Below, piece after piece: positions 8,068-16,068 of a DNA stretch of 39,877 bases. Numbering within the stretch: position 1 is the first letter of the stretch; each line of letters opens with the position of its first letter. The notes under the pieces were generated by a model that was given only the letters and a program-made list of their open reading frames with translations, was not told the DNA's origin and ran no database searches. Both the position numbers and the translations under genes were made by a program. This stretch comes from an uncultured Saprospiraceae bacterium (GTDB taxonomy: Bacteria > Bacteroidota > Bacteroidia > Chitinophagales > Saprospiraceae): assembly GCA_937973565.1 (NCBI GenBank), contig CALJKQ010000148.1, positions 1-39,877 of the forward strand. Reading direction: 5' to 3'.

Positions 8068-8101
8068 CAAAGATAAGCCCTCTTTACTTACCAACCGTCA
8101 A
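8068..8101 (-). promoter_or_regulatory. Probable yicC operon promoter
   Basis: The minus strand has TATCTTTG at 8075-8068, a perfect TAnnTTTG. TTG triplets lie 16 and 23 bp upstream of it (8094-8092 and 8101-8099). The leader would be very short before the yicC ATG at 8051. Confidence 0.55.
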
Positions 8102-8239
8102 CTATCTTTTGAGGCCCGACAAATAACATTACAACTTTCTTCCCTAGATGCCCACCTACAGAAAAACTAATCCTCTGAAAATCAAGGCTCCTCTTTATTT
8201 CAAATCCCAATAGGGGTAATGGCATTCTGTTTTGTCATT

Positions 8240-8261
8240 ATATTATTATAGTAAATAATAT
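8240..8261. promoter_or_regulatory. AT-only inverted repeat upstream of the Crp/Fnr gene
   Basis: ATATTATT and AATAATAT form perfect 8-bp arms separated by 6 bp. The low complexity of the sequence makes this weaker evidence than the 8302-8319 palindrome. Confidence 0.3.
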
Positions 8262-8301
8262 GTAAGTCGCTGTTTTGGCTTAATATTTGTACTGTTAAAG
8301 T

Positions 8302-8319
8302 AATTTGTGACGACAAATT
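8302..8319. promoter_or_regulatory. Candidate Crp/Fnr operator palindrome
   Basis: AATTTGTGACGACAAATT is a perfect inverted repeat with 7-bp arms and a 4-bp centre. It lies about 26 bp upstream of the TTTG of the predicted promoter of the adjacent Crp/Fnr gene, roughly -58 from the inferred transcription start. Size and position suit a dimeric regulator of this family; autoregulation is inferred, not shown. Confidence 0.4.
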
Positions 8320-8327
8320 CGAGCTTA

Positions 8328-8362
8328 TTTGACACAATTGGATGGGAAGTGAATTATATTTG
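8328..8362 (+). promoter_or_regulatory. Probable promoter of the Crp/Fnr gene
   Basis: TTTG at 8328-8331 and TATATTTG at 8355-8362 are separated by 23 bp, fitting the Bacteroidota two-part promoter at the long end of the spacing range. The ATG at 8392 is 30 bp downstream. Confidence 0.55.
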
Positions 8363-8391
8363 GTATTCAGTCACAGGTTAATTCATTCATT

Positions 8392-9084
8392 ATGGAAGGT
8401 CATCAACTATGGTATCTTGAAAACATCGACATGACCGGCATTTTCTGTTCTACCAAGGTGGAAGATGCCATGCAGGGTCATGCGAAAAAAAATTTTGCCA
8501 AAAATGATTACATCTATCTGCCCGATCAGCATGCAGACAAGCTGTACTTTATCACTGAAGGTAAAGTAAAGATTGGCAGTATAGGTGACAACGGCAAAGA
8601 AATCACCAAAGCCCTGTTGGGAAAAGGTGAAGTTTTTGGTGAAATGTCGATGGTGGGAGAAGAAAAAAGAAGGGACTTCGCCTATGCCATGGAAGACACA
8701 GAAATCTGCGTTGTCCAGGCCAATGAAATGAAAAGCCTGCTCAAAGAACACAATGCACTCAGTCTTTTTTTTATGAAGCTGATGGGATCAAAGGTATTGG
8801 AAATGGAACACCGCCTCGAATCTCTGGTTTTTAAAGACAGCAGAAGCAGAATCATTGAATACCTGGTGGAACTCACCGAAAAGAAAGGTCAGCGCGTAGG
8901 ATATGAATGGGTAGTCAGAAATTTTTTGACCCACCAGGAAATAGCCAACTATACGGCTACCTCCCGACAAACGGTGACCACTGTTTTAAATGAATTGCGC
9001 GATGCCGACCAACTGACCTTCAATCGCAAAAGATTATTGGTTCGGGATCTGGAAAAACTCAAAGCCGAAGTAAAAAAGGCCTGA
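8392..9084 (+). CDS. Crp/Fnr family transcriptional regulator
   Basis: The 230-residue protein has an N-terminal cyclic-nucleotide-binding-type beta-roll (about 30-125, with GEVFGEMSMVGEEKRRDF), a long dimerisation helix (about 130-155) and a C-terminal winged helix (HQEIANYTATSRQTVTTVL). Only two Cys are visible and no N-terminal Cys cluster, so it is not an Fnr-type iron-sulfur sensor. In the nucleotide pocket the Arg-Ser pair of E. coli CRP reads Arg-Asp, so cAMP binding is doubtful. The recognition helix keeps the Arg and has Gln for Glu of SRET, so its DNA target probably differs from that of E. coli CRP. A perfect palindrome at 8302-8319 may be its own operator. The gene is transcribed alone, 216 bp ahead of PorP/SprF. 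Confidence 0.92.
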   Translation: MEGHQLWYLENIDMTGIFCSTKVEDAMQGHAKKNFAKNDYIYLPDQHADKLYFITEGKVKIGSIGDNGKEITKALLGKGEVFGEMSMVGEEKRRDFAYAMEDTEICVVQANEMKSLLKEHNALSLFFMKLMGSKVLEMEHRLESLVFKDSRSRIIEYLVELTEKKGQRVGYEWVVRNFLTHQEIANYTATSRQTVTTVLNELRDADQLTFNRKRLLVRDLEKLKAEVKKA

Positions 9085-9300
9085 GAATGAAGCGCCGATA
9101 AATATTGGGTTTAACACATATATTTTGATGCTTCGCCCAATTTTATTTTGAGGCCTCAGGCAGCGCAAACCGGATATTTGGGATATAAACAAAAAAATAA
9201 AGGTTTTAAGACTCTAATTCAAAAATCTTATTACTTTTATGCTTCCATTCAAATAAAAATACAGCTCTTTTTAGCTGACAATTTTAATTTATAATAAACG

Positions 9301-10374
9301 ATGAAGTATTCATTCAAACTGGTATTTACGCTTGTAGCTATTGTTATGACAATGGGTGTGTCCGCACAGGACATCCACTTTTCACAATTCTACATGTCAC
9401 CCCTCAACCTGAATCCGGCCATGACCGGGGTCATGAACTGTAAAAACAGGTTTATTGCCAACTATAGAAATCAGTGGGCAGGCGCTTTGCAAGCCAATGC
9501 ATACAACACCTATTCTATTTCCTACGATCAAAAGACGCCGATCGGAAGAGAAGATTATTTTGGTATTGGGGGTACTCTTTGGTCAGATGTTGCCGGTGAA
9601 TCCAGATTTGGAACTACCCAGGGAAGAATATCTCTTTCTTACAGCAAGAAAATGTCAGGTTACAGGCAAAAAGCCTCTTATCTGGTTATCGGTGCAGATG
9701 CCGGTATCTCTCAGAGAAGAATCAGGGAAAACGACCTGAGATGGCCTTCACAAATTGATGCCAATGGTTTTGATCCTTCTAAATTGGGACAGGACATTCC
9801 TGATAACGACTTTATCTATCCGGATATCTCTGCTGGTTTGTTGTGGTTTTCTGTAATGAACAAATACACCAACTGGTATTTGGGAGCAGCTATTCACCAC
9901 CTTAACCAACCCAACGTTTCCTTCTTCGGAGACGGCAGTAAAGGAGTAAACCTTTACAACAGAATTACCCTCCACGGTGGTGGTCAGTTTGAAATGAAAC
10001 CCAAAATTTCTTTCTTGCCTTTCGCAGTGTTTATGATGCAGGGACCTCACAGAGAATTCAATGGAGGTGCTTCTTTCCGTTTTGCTTTGGGCCCAAGCCG
10101 TACTTCCAACCAATCATGGCAAATCGGTGCATGGTACCGTCTGGGTATTCAGGATGATGATCCTACAACTGATGACAACGGCGTGAAACTTCACTCTGAT
10201 GCCGTCATTTTATCTACCAGATTCAATTATGAAAACTTTGGCATTGGCTTTAGCTACGACCTTACCGTTTCCGGTCTTGCAGCAGCTTCACCGGCCAACG
10301 GCGCCTTTGAATTTTCACTGACCTACGATATCTGCGGTCCTGAAAACAGAGGGGTTTACTGTCCAAGGTTTTAA
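9301..10374 (+). CDS. Type IX secretion system membrane protein, PorP/SprF family
   Basis: The 357-residue protein has a signal peptide cleaved after about residue 22 (MTMGVSAQ). The family signature follows at once: QDIHFSQFYMSPLNLNPAMTG, then RFIANYRNQW. The rest is amphipathic beta structure ending FSLTYDICG ... YCPRF, consistent with an outer-membrane barrel. PorP/SprF proteins work with the type IX secretion and gliding machinery; many paralogues occur per genome and often serve particular secreted partners. Here it stands alone, without a linked large substrate gene, so which substrate it serves is unknown. A strong terminator follows 20 bp after the stop. Confidence 0.93.
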   Translation: MKYSFKLVFTLVAIVMTMGVSAQDIHFSQFYMSPLNLNPAMTGVMNCKNRFIANYRNQWAGALQANAYNTYSISYDQKTPIGREDYFGIGGTLWSDVAGESRFGTTQGRISLSYSKKMSGYRQKASYLVIGADAGISQRRIRENDLRWPSQIDANGFDPSKLGQDIPDNDFIYPDISAGLLWFSVMNKYTNWYLGAAIHHLNQPNVSFFGDGSKGVNLYNRITLHGGGQFEMKPKISFLPFAVFMMQGPHREFNGGASFRFALGPSRTSNQSWQIGAWYRLGIQDDDPTTDDNGVKLHSDAVILSTRFNYENFGIGFSYDLTVSGLAAASPANGAFEFSLTYDICGPENRGVYCPRF

Positions 10375-10393
10375 TAGAAACTTTCAAATAAAT

Positions 10394-10428
10394 AAAAAAA
10401 GGCAGGATGTTTTCATCCTGCCTTTTTT
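10394..10428. terminator. Bidirectional rho-independent terminator
   Basis: GGCAGGATG (10401-10409) and CATCCTGCC (10414-10422) form a perfect 9-bp stem with a TTTT loop. It is preceded by seven A and followed by six T. It can end PorP/SprF on the plus strand and murA on the minus strand. Confidence 0.93.
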
Positions 10429-10521
10429 ATTTGTCTATGTTTATACTTTGCGGATACATGCAGGGCTGAGCATACAAAACCCGCCGGGCTTCAGTGAATG
10501 CGCAATCCTAAGATGATGCTC

Positions 10522-11832
10522 TTATATCCTCTCGATCTGAGCACCAATGGCGTTCAATCGCTGATCTATACGGTGATAGCCTCTGTCAATTTGATTGATG
10601 TTGTGGATGATGCTGGTGCCATTGGCCGATAAGGCGGCTATCAAAAGCGAAACCCCCGCTCTGATATCGGGTGAACTCATTTCAATGCCGCGAAGGTTGT
10701 ATTTCCTTTCCAAACCAATAACGGTGGCTCTATGTGGATCACAAAGAATGATCTGGGCACCCATGTCAATCAGCTTATCCACAAAAAACAACCTCGATTC
10801 AAACATTTTCTGGTGGATGAGAATACTGCCTCTTGCCTGTGTAGCCACCACCAAAACAATACTCATCAAATCCGGTGTAAAACCCGGCCATGGAGCATCG
10901 TAAATGGTGAGGATAGACCCGTCGATAAATGTCTGTATCTCGTAGATATCCTGAGCAGGAATGTAAATATCATCATTTCTGAATTCCATTTGGATACCCA
11001 GTTTTTGAAATACGGAAGGTATATTGCCCAAATTGGGAATAGAAGCATTTTTGATGGTAATCTCGGATTGCGTCATGGCAGCGAGGCCAATGAAACTGCC
11101 GATTTCAATCATGTCGGGAAGAATGGTATGGGTAGTGCCCCCCAGCTTTTCTACCCCTTCGATGGTCAACAGATTGGATCCAATGCCCTGAATCCTCGCA
11201 CCCATGCCTACCAACATCTTACACAATTGTTGCAAATAGGGTTCACAGGCCGCATTGTAAATGGTAGTGATGCCTTCCGCCAATACAGCGCCCATCAAAA
11301 TGTTGGCTGTACCGGTTACTGAAATTTCATCCATAAGGATGTACTTGCCCTGAAGACGGGGTGATTCTAAAAAGTACTTATCGCTGACTTCATCGTACTT
11401 AAACTTGGCACCGAGTTCCATAAATCCATTGAAGTGGGTGTCTAGTCTTCTTCTGCCGATCTTATCTCCTCCCGGCTTGGGAAGAAAAGCTTTTCCAAAC
11501 CTGGCCAACAGGGGACCCAACAACATGACAGAACCCCTTATTTTTTTGGCGTTCTGCTGGTACTCCTCAGAAGCAAAATGATCGAGATCGATATCGGCCG
11601 AATTGAATACATAGCTACCTGCTTTGAGCTTTTTTACCGTAACACCCAGGCCTGATAAAAGGTCTATGAGTTTATTTACATCTACAATATCCGGAACATT
11701 GTGAATGGTGATATCCTGATCTGAAAGTAAAACTGCACTCAGAATTTGCAAAGCTTCGTTCTTGGCGCCCTGGGGCTGAAGTTCGCCTTTGAGTCGTGCA
11801 TTTCCACTTACCCTAAATGATGCATTATCCAT
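10522..11832 (-). CDS. murA: UDP-N-acetylglucosamine 1-carboxyvinyltransferase (Asp-type MurA)
   Basis: MurA transfers enolpyruvate from PEP to UDP-GlcNAc, the first committed step of peptidoglycan synthesis. The 436-residue protein shows QGAKNEALQIL near the N-terminus (the conserved GAKNAAL region with its Lys), DMIEIGSFIGLAA in the middle, and SSPDIRAGVSLLIAAL near the C-terminus. The catalytic loop reads LPKPGGDKIGRRRLDTHF: the Cys found in E. coli (Cys115) is Asp123 here (codon GAT, 11464-11466). Asp-type enzymes are active but are not alkylated by fosfomycin. The M16 protease gene ends 97 bp upstream, so the two may share a transcript, though a promoter-like element lies between. Confidence 0.97.
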   Translation of the reverse strand: MDNASFRVSGNARLKGELQPQGAKNEALQILSAVLLSDQDITIHNVPDIVDVNKLIDLLSGLGVTVKKLKAGSYVFNSADIDLDHFASEEYQQNAKKIRGSVMLLGPLLARFGKAFLPKPGGDKIGRRRLDTHFNGFMELGAKFKYDEVSDKYFLESPRLQGKYILMDEISVTGTANILMGAVLAEGITTIYNAACEPYLQQLCKMLVGMGARIQGIGSNLLTIEGVEKLGGTTHTILPDMIEIGSFIGLAAMTQSEITIKNASIPNLGNIPSVFQKLGIQMEFRNDDIYIPAQDIYEIQTFIDGSILTIYDAPWPGFTPDLMSIVLVVATQARGSILIHQKMFESRLFFVDKLIDMGAQIILCDPHRATVIGLERKYNLRGIEMSSPDIRAGVSLLIAALSANGTSIIHNINQIDRGYHRIDQRLNAIGAQIERI

Positions 11833-11856
11833 AATTTAACGCTTGTTTTTGAGAGC

Positions 11857-11864
11857 CAAAAATA
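11857..11864 (-). promoter_or_regulatory. Possible -7 promoter element of murA
   Basis: The minus strand reads TATTTTTG about 25 bp before the murA ATG. No well-spaced TTG partner is present; read-through from the M16 gene is the alternative. Confidence 0.33.
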
Positions 11865-11929
11865 TTCAATAAATGTATAATATTTAAATCTGAGGCCAAT
11901 TATTAGCGTTTAGGGTCCATTCTTTGGAC

Positions 11930-13183
11930 TCAGGACGCGGCGGCCGGGTCAACGGGGAGGTAAAACAGTTCTACATGGGCATTGGCATCCAATAAAGTAG
12001 CGGCAACTCTTTTGATTTCTTCCGCACTGATCGATTGGTATATTTCCACCTCATGATTGATGAGATCTGCATCTTCGAGGTATTCAAAATAGGCCAGACT
12101 CATCGACTTGTTGAGGGCGCTGGATTCTGAAAAAACGAGGTTGCTTTCGGCCTTGTTTTTAATTTTTTCCAACTCTCTTTCCGTCATGAGCTCGGTGCTG
12201 ATTTCATGGAGTTCTTTCCAAACCGCATTGCGGGCTTCTTCCATGCTTACACCGTCCATGATTCTCCCATCGATGATGAATAAGCCGGGGTCTGTGGTCC
12301 CAGAGATATAGGCATCAATGAAACTAAACAACTGCTGATCTTTAATCAGGCGCTGATAAAACCTCGAAGACCTGCCACTGGATAAAATATCTGAAATGAG
12401 GTCGGTTATATAAAAATCCCTCTCCAGGCGAGCCGACATTTTGAATGCAAGGTACAAAGCCCTAGAAGGCACCTGTCCCGTTACGGTTTTATGAATCTTT
12501 GAACCCAGTTTTTCGATGGTGCTCAACTTCAGCCGGGTAGGAGGTCCTCCCTGGATATGACCAAACCATTTTTTGACCAGTTGGAAGCCATCTTCATATT
12601 TCACATTGCCACTCAATACCAAAATGGCGTTGTTAGGTCCGTAATTCCTTTGGTAAAAATCAAGGGTATCCTCCAGTTGGATGGCTTCAATATGACTGAT
12701 ATCAGCGCCAATGGTTGGCCATTTGTAGGGATGCAAATGATAGGACAGATCCGAAAGGTGGTGCCAAACATCGCCATACGGCTCATTGAGACAGGTCTCT
12801 TTGAATTCTTCGATAACTACTTTCTTTTGGGTGTCGAGCGTTTTTTTGTTGAGCTTCAATTTTTCCATTCGATTGGCTTCAAGCCACAGCGCCACTTCCA
12901 GGTTTTCAGCGGGCAGCACGTCGTAAAAATTGGTGATATCCGCATTGGTAAAGGCATTGTTTTCACCCCCGGCCAATTGAATCGGTTCATCGAAATCGGG
13001 AACTTCGCGGGTGCCGCCAAACATGAGGTGTTCAAACAAATGGGTAATTCCCGTTTTATGGCTTTGCTCATCTTTGGAACCCACCTTATACAAAACATTG
13101 ATGGCTACCAGGGGTGTAGAAAAATCTTCATGTACGATGACCGTCAATCCATTGTCCAGTACTTCCCGTTTAAAATTAACCAT
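11930..13183 (-). CDS. M16 family zinc metallopeptidase
   Basis: With the ATG at 13183 (MVNFKREVLDNGLTVIVHED) the protein has 417 residues and starts exactly as M16 (pitrilysin/processing-peptidase) proteins do. Extension to 13369 would add 62 residues of non-conserved sequence. The inverted zinc motif HLFEH is at residues 48-52, and the downstream acidic ligand region is ENLEVALWLEANRM. The C-terminal half carries the second, inactive M16 lobe (ISDILSSGRSSRFYQRLIK). No signal peptide is visible, which suggests a cytoplasmic peptidase, although some Bacteroidota homologues are exported. It lies upstream of murA on the same strand. Confidence 0.92.
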   Translation of the reverse strand: MVNFKREVLDNGLTVIVHEDFSTPLVAINVLYKVGSKDEQSHKTGITHLFEHLMFGGTREVPDFDEPIQLAGGENNAFTNADITNFYDVLPAENLEVALWLEANRMEKLKLNKKTLDTQKKVVIEEFKETCLNEPYGDVWHHLSDLSYHLHPYKWPTIGADISHIEAIQLEDTLDFYQRNYGPNNAILVLSGNVKYEDGFQLVKKWFGHIQGGPPTRLKLSTIEKLGSKIHKTVTGQVPSRALYLAFKMSARLERDFYITDLISDILSSGRSSRFYQRLIKDQQLFSFIDAYISGTTDPGLFIIDGRIMDGVSMEEARNAVWKELHEISTELMTERELEKIKNKAESNLVFSESSALNKSMSLAYFEYLEDADLINHEVEIYQSISAEEIKRVAATLLDANAHVELFYLPVDPAAAS

Positions 13184-13426
13184 GTTTAGATTTAATGCGA
13201 AAATAGCCAATCCCCAATGAAATGACCAAATTTTGTTTTGAAGTAATAATCTAGATGTACCGTAATTAATTTTGAAATTGTAATGATTTAATGGTATATT
13301 CGAAATTATATTTGGCCGAATGTCAAAATAGTTGATAAACCATAGAAAGTCAGGATCCATTCCTTCCAAAAATGTAAACCAAATGTAAAAGATGGCAGAA
13401 AGTTAGGGTAAGTCTGGTGCGGTGGC

Positions 13427-13434
13427 TAACTTTG
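13427..13434 (+). promoter_or_regulatory. Probable -7 promoter element of the small beta-barrel gene
   Basis: TAACTTTG fits TAnnTTTG 16 bp before the ATG at 13451. A degenerate TTAG lies 20 bp upstream in place of TTTG. Confidence 0.42.
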
Positions 13435-13450
13435 GCCTCCATTTGATAAC

Positions 13451-14062
13451 ATGAAAAGGACCACCAATATTATTAGATTTTCTGCTTTTTGGGTGTTGAT
13501 CATAGTAGCCTGCACGCAAAAAATGTCAGCTCAGGCAGGTATGACCCTTTACCTGGGACCCTCCTATGCGTTTTCACCCGACAAAGTAGTAACTGCGGGT
13601 GGAGAGGGTCATTTTGGTTATGTGGTCGGCGCTCATGCCAGATTGAATTCCGATTTTATGTATTTTATGTTAACCGGAGAGTACGGTACATTCGATTTGG
13701 TTGCCAATAAAAAATGGAACTTCGTCGGAGGCAACGATTTAAAATACATCAAAGCAAAAATTGGTCTCGGCTTTGATATAAAAAAGCTTAATAGTACTAC
13801 TACCCTGAGGTCCAAGTTCCAGGGTTCACTTTTATTTGTCAATGACTACAATGATGCCTGGATTCAAAATGACAGCAGGCTGCTTTCCAATGGTTACACG
13901 ACTATAAACGATGGATTGGCGGGTGTAAGTACCTGTATTGGTCTGACCCTGGGTTCCTTTGACATCGATCTGGAATATGAGCAAGGCCTATACAATTTGT
14001 ACACCGGTTTCAAGTCATCCAAAATTCACTTCATCAACCTTACCGGCGGTTTTCGTTTTTAA
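13451..14062 (+). CDS. Small outer-membrane beta-barrel protein of unknown function
   Basis: The 203-residue protein has a signal peptide (Arg/Lys start, hydrophobic core SAFWVLIIVAC, cleavage near KMSAQA). The mature part is alternating polar/apolar strands with short turns (MTLYLGPSYAF, YFMLTGEYGTF, IKAKIGLGFDI, FDIDLEYEQGLY), ending in LTGGFRF with a terminal Phe, the pattern recognised by the BAM machinery. It resembles small 8-10 strand barrels of Bacteroidota. The Cys in the hydrophobic segment (VACTQK) could be mistaken for a lipobox, but the SAQA site fits better. No specific function can be given. It is monocistronic or weakly linked to the GH3 gene 115 bp downstream. Confidence 0.75.
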   Translation: MKRTTNIIRFSAFWVLIIVACTQKMSAQAGMTLYLGPSYAFSPDKVVTAGGEGHFGYVVGAHARLNSDFMYFMLTGEYGTFDLVANKKWNFVGGNDLKYIKAKIGLGFDIKKLNSTTTLRSKFQGSLLFVNDYNDAWIQNDSRLLSNGYTTINDGLAGVSTCIGLTLGSFDIDLEYEQGLYNLYTGFKSSKIHFINLTGGFRF

Positions 14063-14177
14063 ATCCCCTGTGACTTTCTGCTGCAAGGCTGATCCTGCCG
14101 GCACCATTTAACAAGGAAACAATTACATTAGTAGTTTTCAGCTTAAAATTGTTATTTTGTGGTTTACTTAAGTCACC

Positions 14178-15722
14178 ATGGGCGGCTCATTGTTCAACTA
14201 TGCGGTATCCAAATACCTTGCGATGCGATACAACTCGCTCGAGCAAGCCATCAACAGCGCGCCCCAAAGTCAGGAAAAGCTCTTAAAATTGTTGTTGTCG
14301 GAAGCGGCATCAACCCAATATGGAAAAGCGTTGGGGTTTTCCGGCATCAAAAGTAAGGAAGCGTTTAAAGCCCGTGTACCGCTGGTTCGTTATCAGGACA
14401 TCGTAGGCCACATAGAGGAGATGATGATGGGAAAGTCGGATGTTTTATGGCCGGGCCAGCTCAAGTATTTTGCCAAATCCAGTGGTACCACGCAACAAAG
14501 AAGCAAATTTATCCCCATCTCCAATGCCTATCTGAGGTCCAACCTCATAAGGTCGAGCTGGGATACCACCGCCTTCATTTACCACAGGGTACCGGATGCT
14601 GAAATTTTTCACCACAAGAGCCTTATCATGGGAGGTAGCCTGCATCCTTTTCCCGGAAACCGGGATATACTGGTTGGGGATGTATCCGCGATTATGATCA
14701 AAACCATACCTTTTATTGGCCGGCCCTTTTATACACCCGATTTCAACGTAGCCCTGCTTGGCAACTGGGAAGAAAAAATTGCCAAAATCTGTCAACAATG
14801 CGTAGATGAAAAGGTAGTGATGTTTGGCGGTGTGCCTACCTGGAACATCGTTTTGTTCAATAAAATTTTGGAGTACACCGGCAAAAAAAATATTCTGGAA
14901 GTATGGCCCATGCTTAAATTTTACCTCCACGGGGGCGTAAATTTTGAGCCTTACAGGGAAACCTTTAAAAGGTACATTCCTTCCAGTGACTTTTATTACA
15001 TCGAAGCATTTAATGCATCAGAGGGGTATTTTGCCGTACAGGACAGCAATGAAGCGGGCATGCGTTTGTTGACAGACAACGGTATTTACTTCGAATTTTT
15101 ACCTGCGGAAGATTTACACAAAGCAGACGCCCATTTGCGTACGCTCGACATCACAGAAGTAGAAGTCAACAAAGATTACGCAATGATCATCACCAATTGC
15201 AGCGGACTTTGGAGATATATAATCGGGGATACCATTAAGTTTTTAAGTCAGCATCCGCTGAAGCTGGAAGTTACCGGAAGAATAGAACAATACATCAATG
15301 CCTTTGGAGAGGAGGTAATGATTGGAGATACTGACAAGGCACTGTCGCTCACGCTGAAAGAGCTTAACCTGGGCATCAATGAATACACCGTAGCTCCCTG
15401 CTATCTGGATGGCAGCCACAGGGGTTATCACGAATGGTTGATCGAATTTGAAAATGCACCCAACAACATTGAAGTTTTTGAGCAAAAACTGGATGAGACA
15501 TTAAGACAAGTCAATTCGGATTACGATGCAAAAAGGACCGGTGATTTGGCACTGGAAAGATTGAAAGTTCACATTGCGCCCAAAGGCTTATTCCACCAAT
15601 GGCTTAAGATAAAAAACAGAATGGGTGGTCAATACAAAATTCCACGGCTTTCCAATGATCGCAAGCATTTTAATGAAATCATGGAGCTACATACCCAAAT
15701 AAGCGATCAGAACCATGGATGA
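14178..15722 (+). CDS. GH3 family acyl-acid-amide-synthetase-like protein
   Basis: The 514-residue protein belongs to the GH3 branch of adenylate-forming enzymes, known in plants for joining amino acids to jasmonate, auxin or benzoates. All three ATP/AMP motifs are present: SSGTTQQRSKFIP (101-113), EAFNASEGYF (276-285) and WRYIIGDTIKF (345-355). The C-terminal domain carries INAFGEEV (373-380) and a basic end (HQWLKIKNRMGGQYKIPRL). The acyl substrate cannot be read from sequence. Bacterial GH3 proteins are widespread in Bacteroidota and mostly uncharacterised. No signal peptide is seen, so it is cytoplasmic. The next small gene overlaps its end by 8 bp and recO follows, suggesting one operon. 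Confidence 0.9.
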   Translation: MGGSLFNYAVSKYLAMRYNSLEQAINSAPQSQEKLLKLLLSEAASTQYGKALGFSGIKSKEAFKARVPLVRYQDIVGHIEEMMMGKSDVLWPGQLKYFAKSSGTTQQRSKFIPISNAYLRSNLIRSSWDTTAFIYHRVPDAEIFHHKSLIMGGSLHPFPGNRDILVGDVSAIMIKTIPFIGRPFYTPDFNVALLGNWEEKIAKICQQCVDEKVVMFGGVPTWNIVLFNKILEYTGKKNILEVWPMLKFYLHGGVNFEPYRETFKRYIPSSDFYYIEAFNASEGYFAVQDSNEAGMRLLTDNGIYFEFLPAEDLHKADAHLRTLDITEVEVNKDYAMIITNCSGLWRYIIGDTIKFLSQHPLKLEVTGRIEQYINAFGEEVMIGDTDKALSLTLKELNLGINEYTVAPCYLDGSHRGYHEWLIEFENAPNNIEVFEQKLDETLRQVNSDYDAKRTGDLALERLKVHIAPKGLFHQWLKIKNRMGGQYKIPRLSNDRKHFNEIMELHTQISDQNHG

Positions 15723-16056
15723 TCACTTACTACCTGTTGCCGATGAACAGGAAGCGATGGCCCTTATTTGCCAGAATCTGGGACTTGATGAAGGCCATAT
15801 CCACAATAAAGAAACACTGATAGCCTTGATAGCGGCACGGGTAAATGAGTTGCTCGAAAACGATAAAGACCTGCTGTTGAGTTATCTCTACCGACTTGAT
15901 ATCAGTATGAAACGCATCAACGATATGTTGAAAATCAAACACATCATACCTGCCCACGAAAGCATAGCCCGGCTAATCTTTGAGCGGCAGGTTGAAAGGA
16001 TTAAAACCAAAAAAAAATACAAAGTACCTCCTATTGAAGATGGATGGGAGTTTTAA
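15715..16056 (+). CDS. Small conserved-type protein between GH3 and recO
   Basis: The 113-residue protein starts within the last codons of the GH3 gene (8-bp overlap) and ends 12 bp before recO, so it is almost certainly translated from the same mRNA. It is predicted mostly helical and highly charged, with LIALIAARVNELLENDKDLLLSYLYRLDI in two blocks and an Arg/Lys-rich end (RQVERIKTKKKYKVPP). It has no signal peptide or membrane segment. I do not recognise a named domain; the tight packing supports it as a real gene. Confidence 0.78.
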   Translation: MDDHLLPVADEQEAMALICQNLGLDEGHIHNKETLIALIAARVNELLENDKDLLLSYLYRLDISMKRINDMLKIKHIIPAHESIARLIFERQVERIKTKKKYKVPPIEDGWEF

Positions 16057-16068
16057 ATTTTTCAGCTC

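Larger units (their letters stand above)
8052..8391. other. Divergent regulatory region between yicC and the Crp/Fnr gene
   Basis: This 340-bp region has no gene that I can support. It contains promoter elements for both sides (8068-8101 minus, 8328-8362 plus) and two inverted repeats upstream of the Crp/Fnr promoter (8240-8261 and 8302-8319). It also has one CTGAAAATCAA motif (8175-8185) shared with other intergenic regions. Confidence 0.6.

Noticed and set aside
9103..9141. ATTGGG...CCCAAT inverted repeat after the Crp/Fnr gene
   Set aside because: The arms are 6 bp with a spacer of about 27 bases and no proper T run, too weak to call a terminator or riboswitch.
12557..13189. Plus-strand open frame of 210 residues
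   Set aside because: It is the antisense of the M16 peptidase, whose HLFEH motif and full domain layout make the minus strand the coding one.
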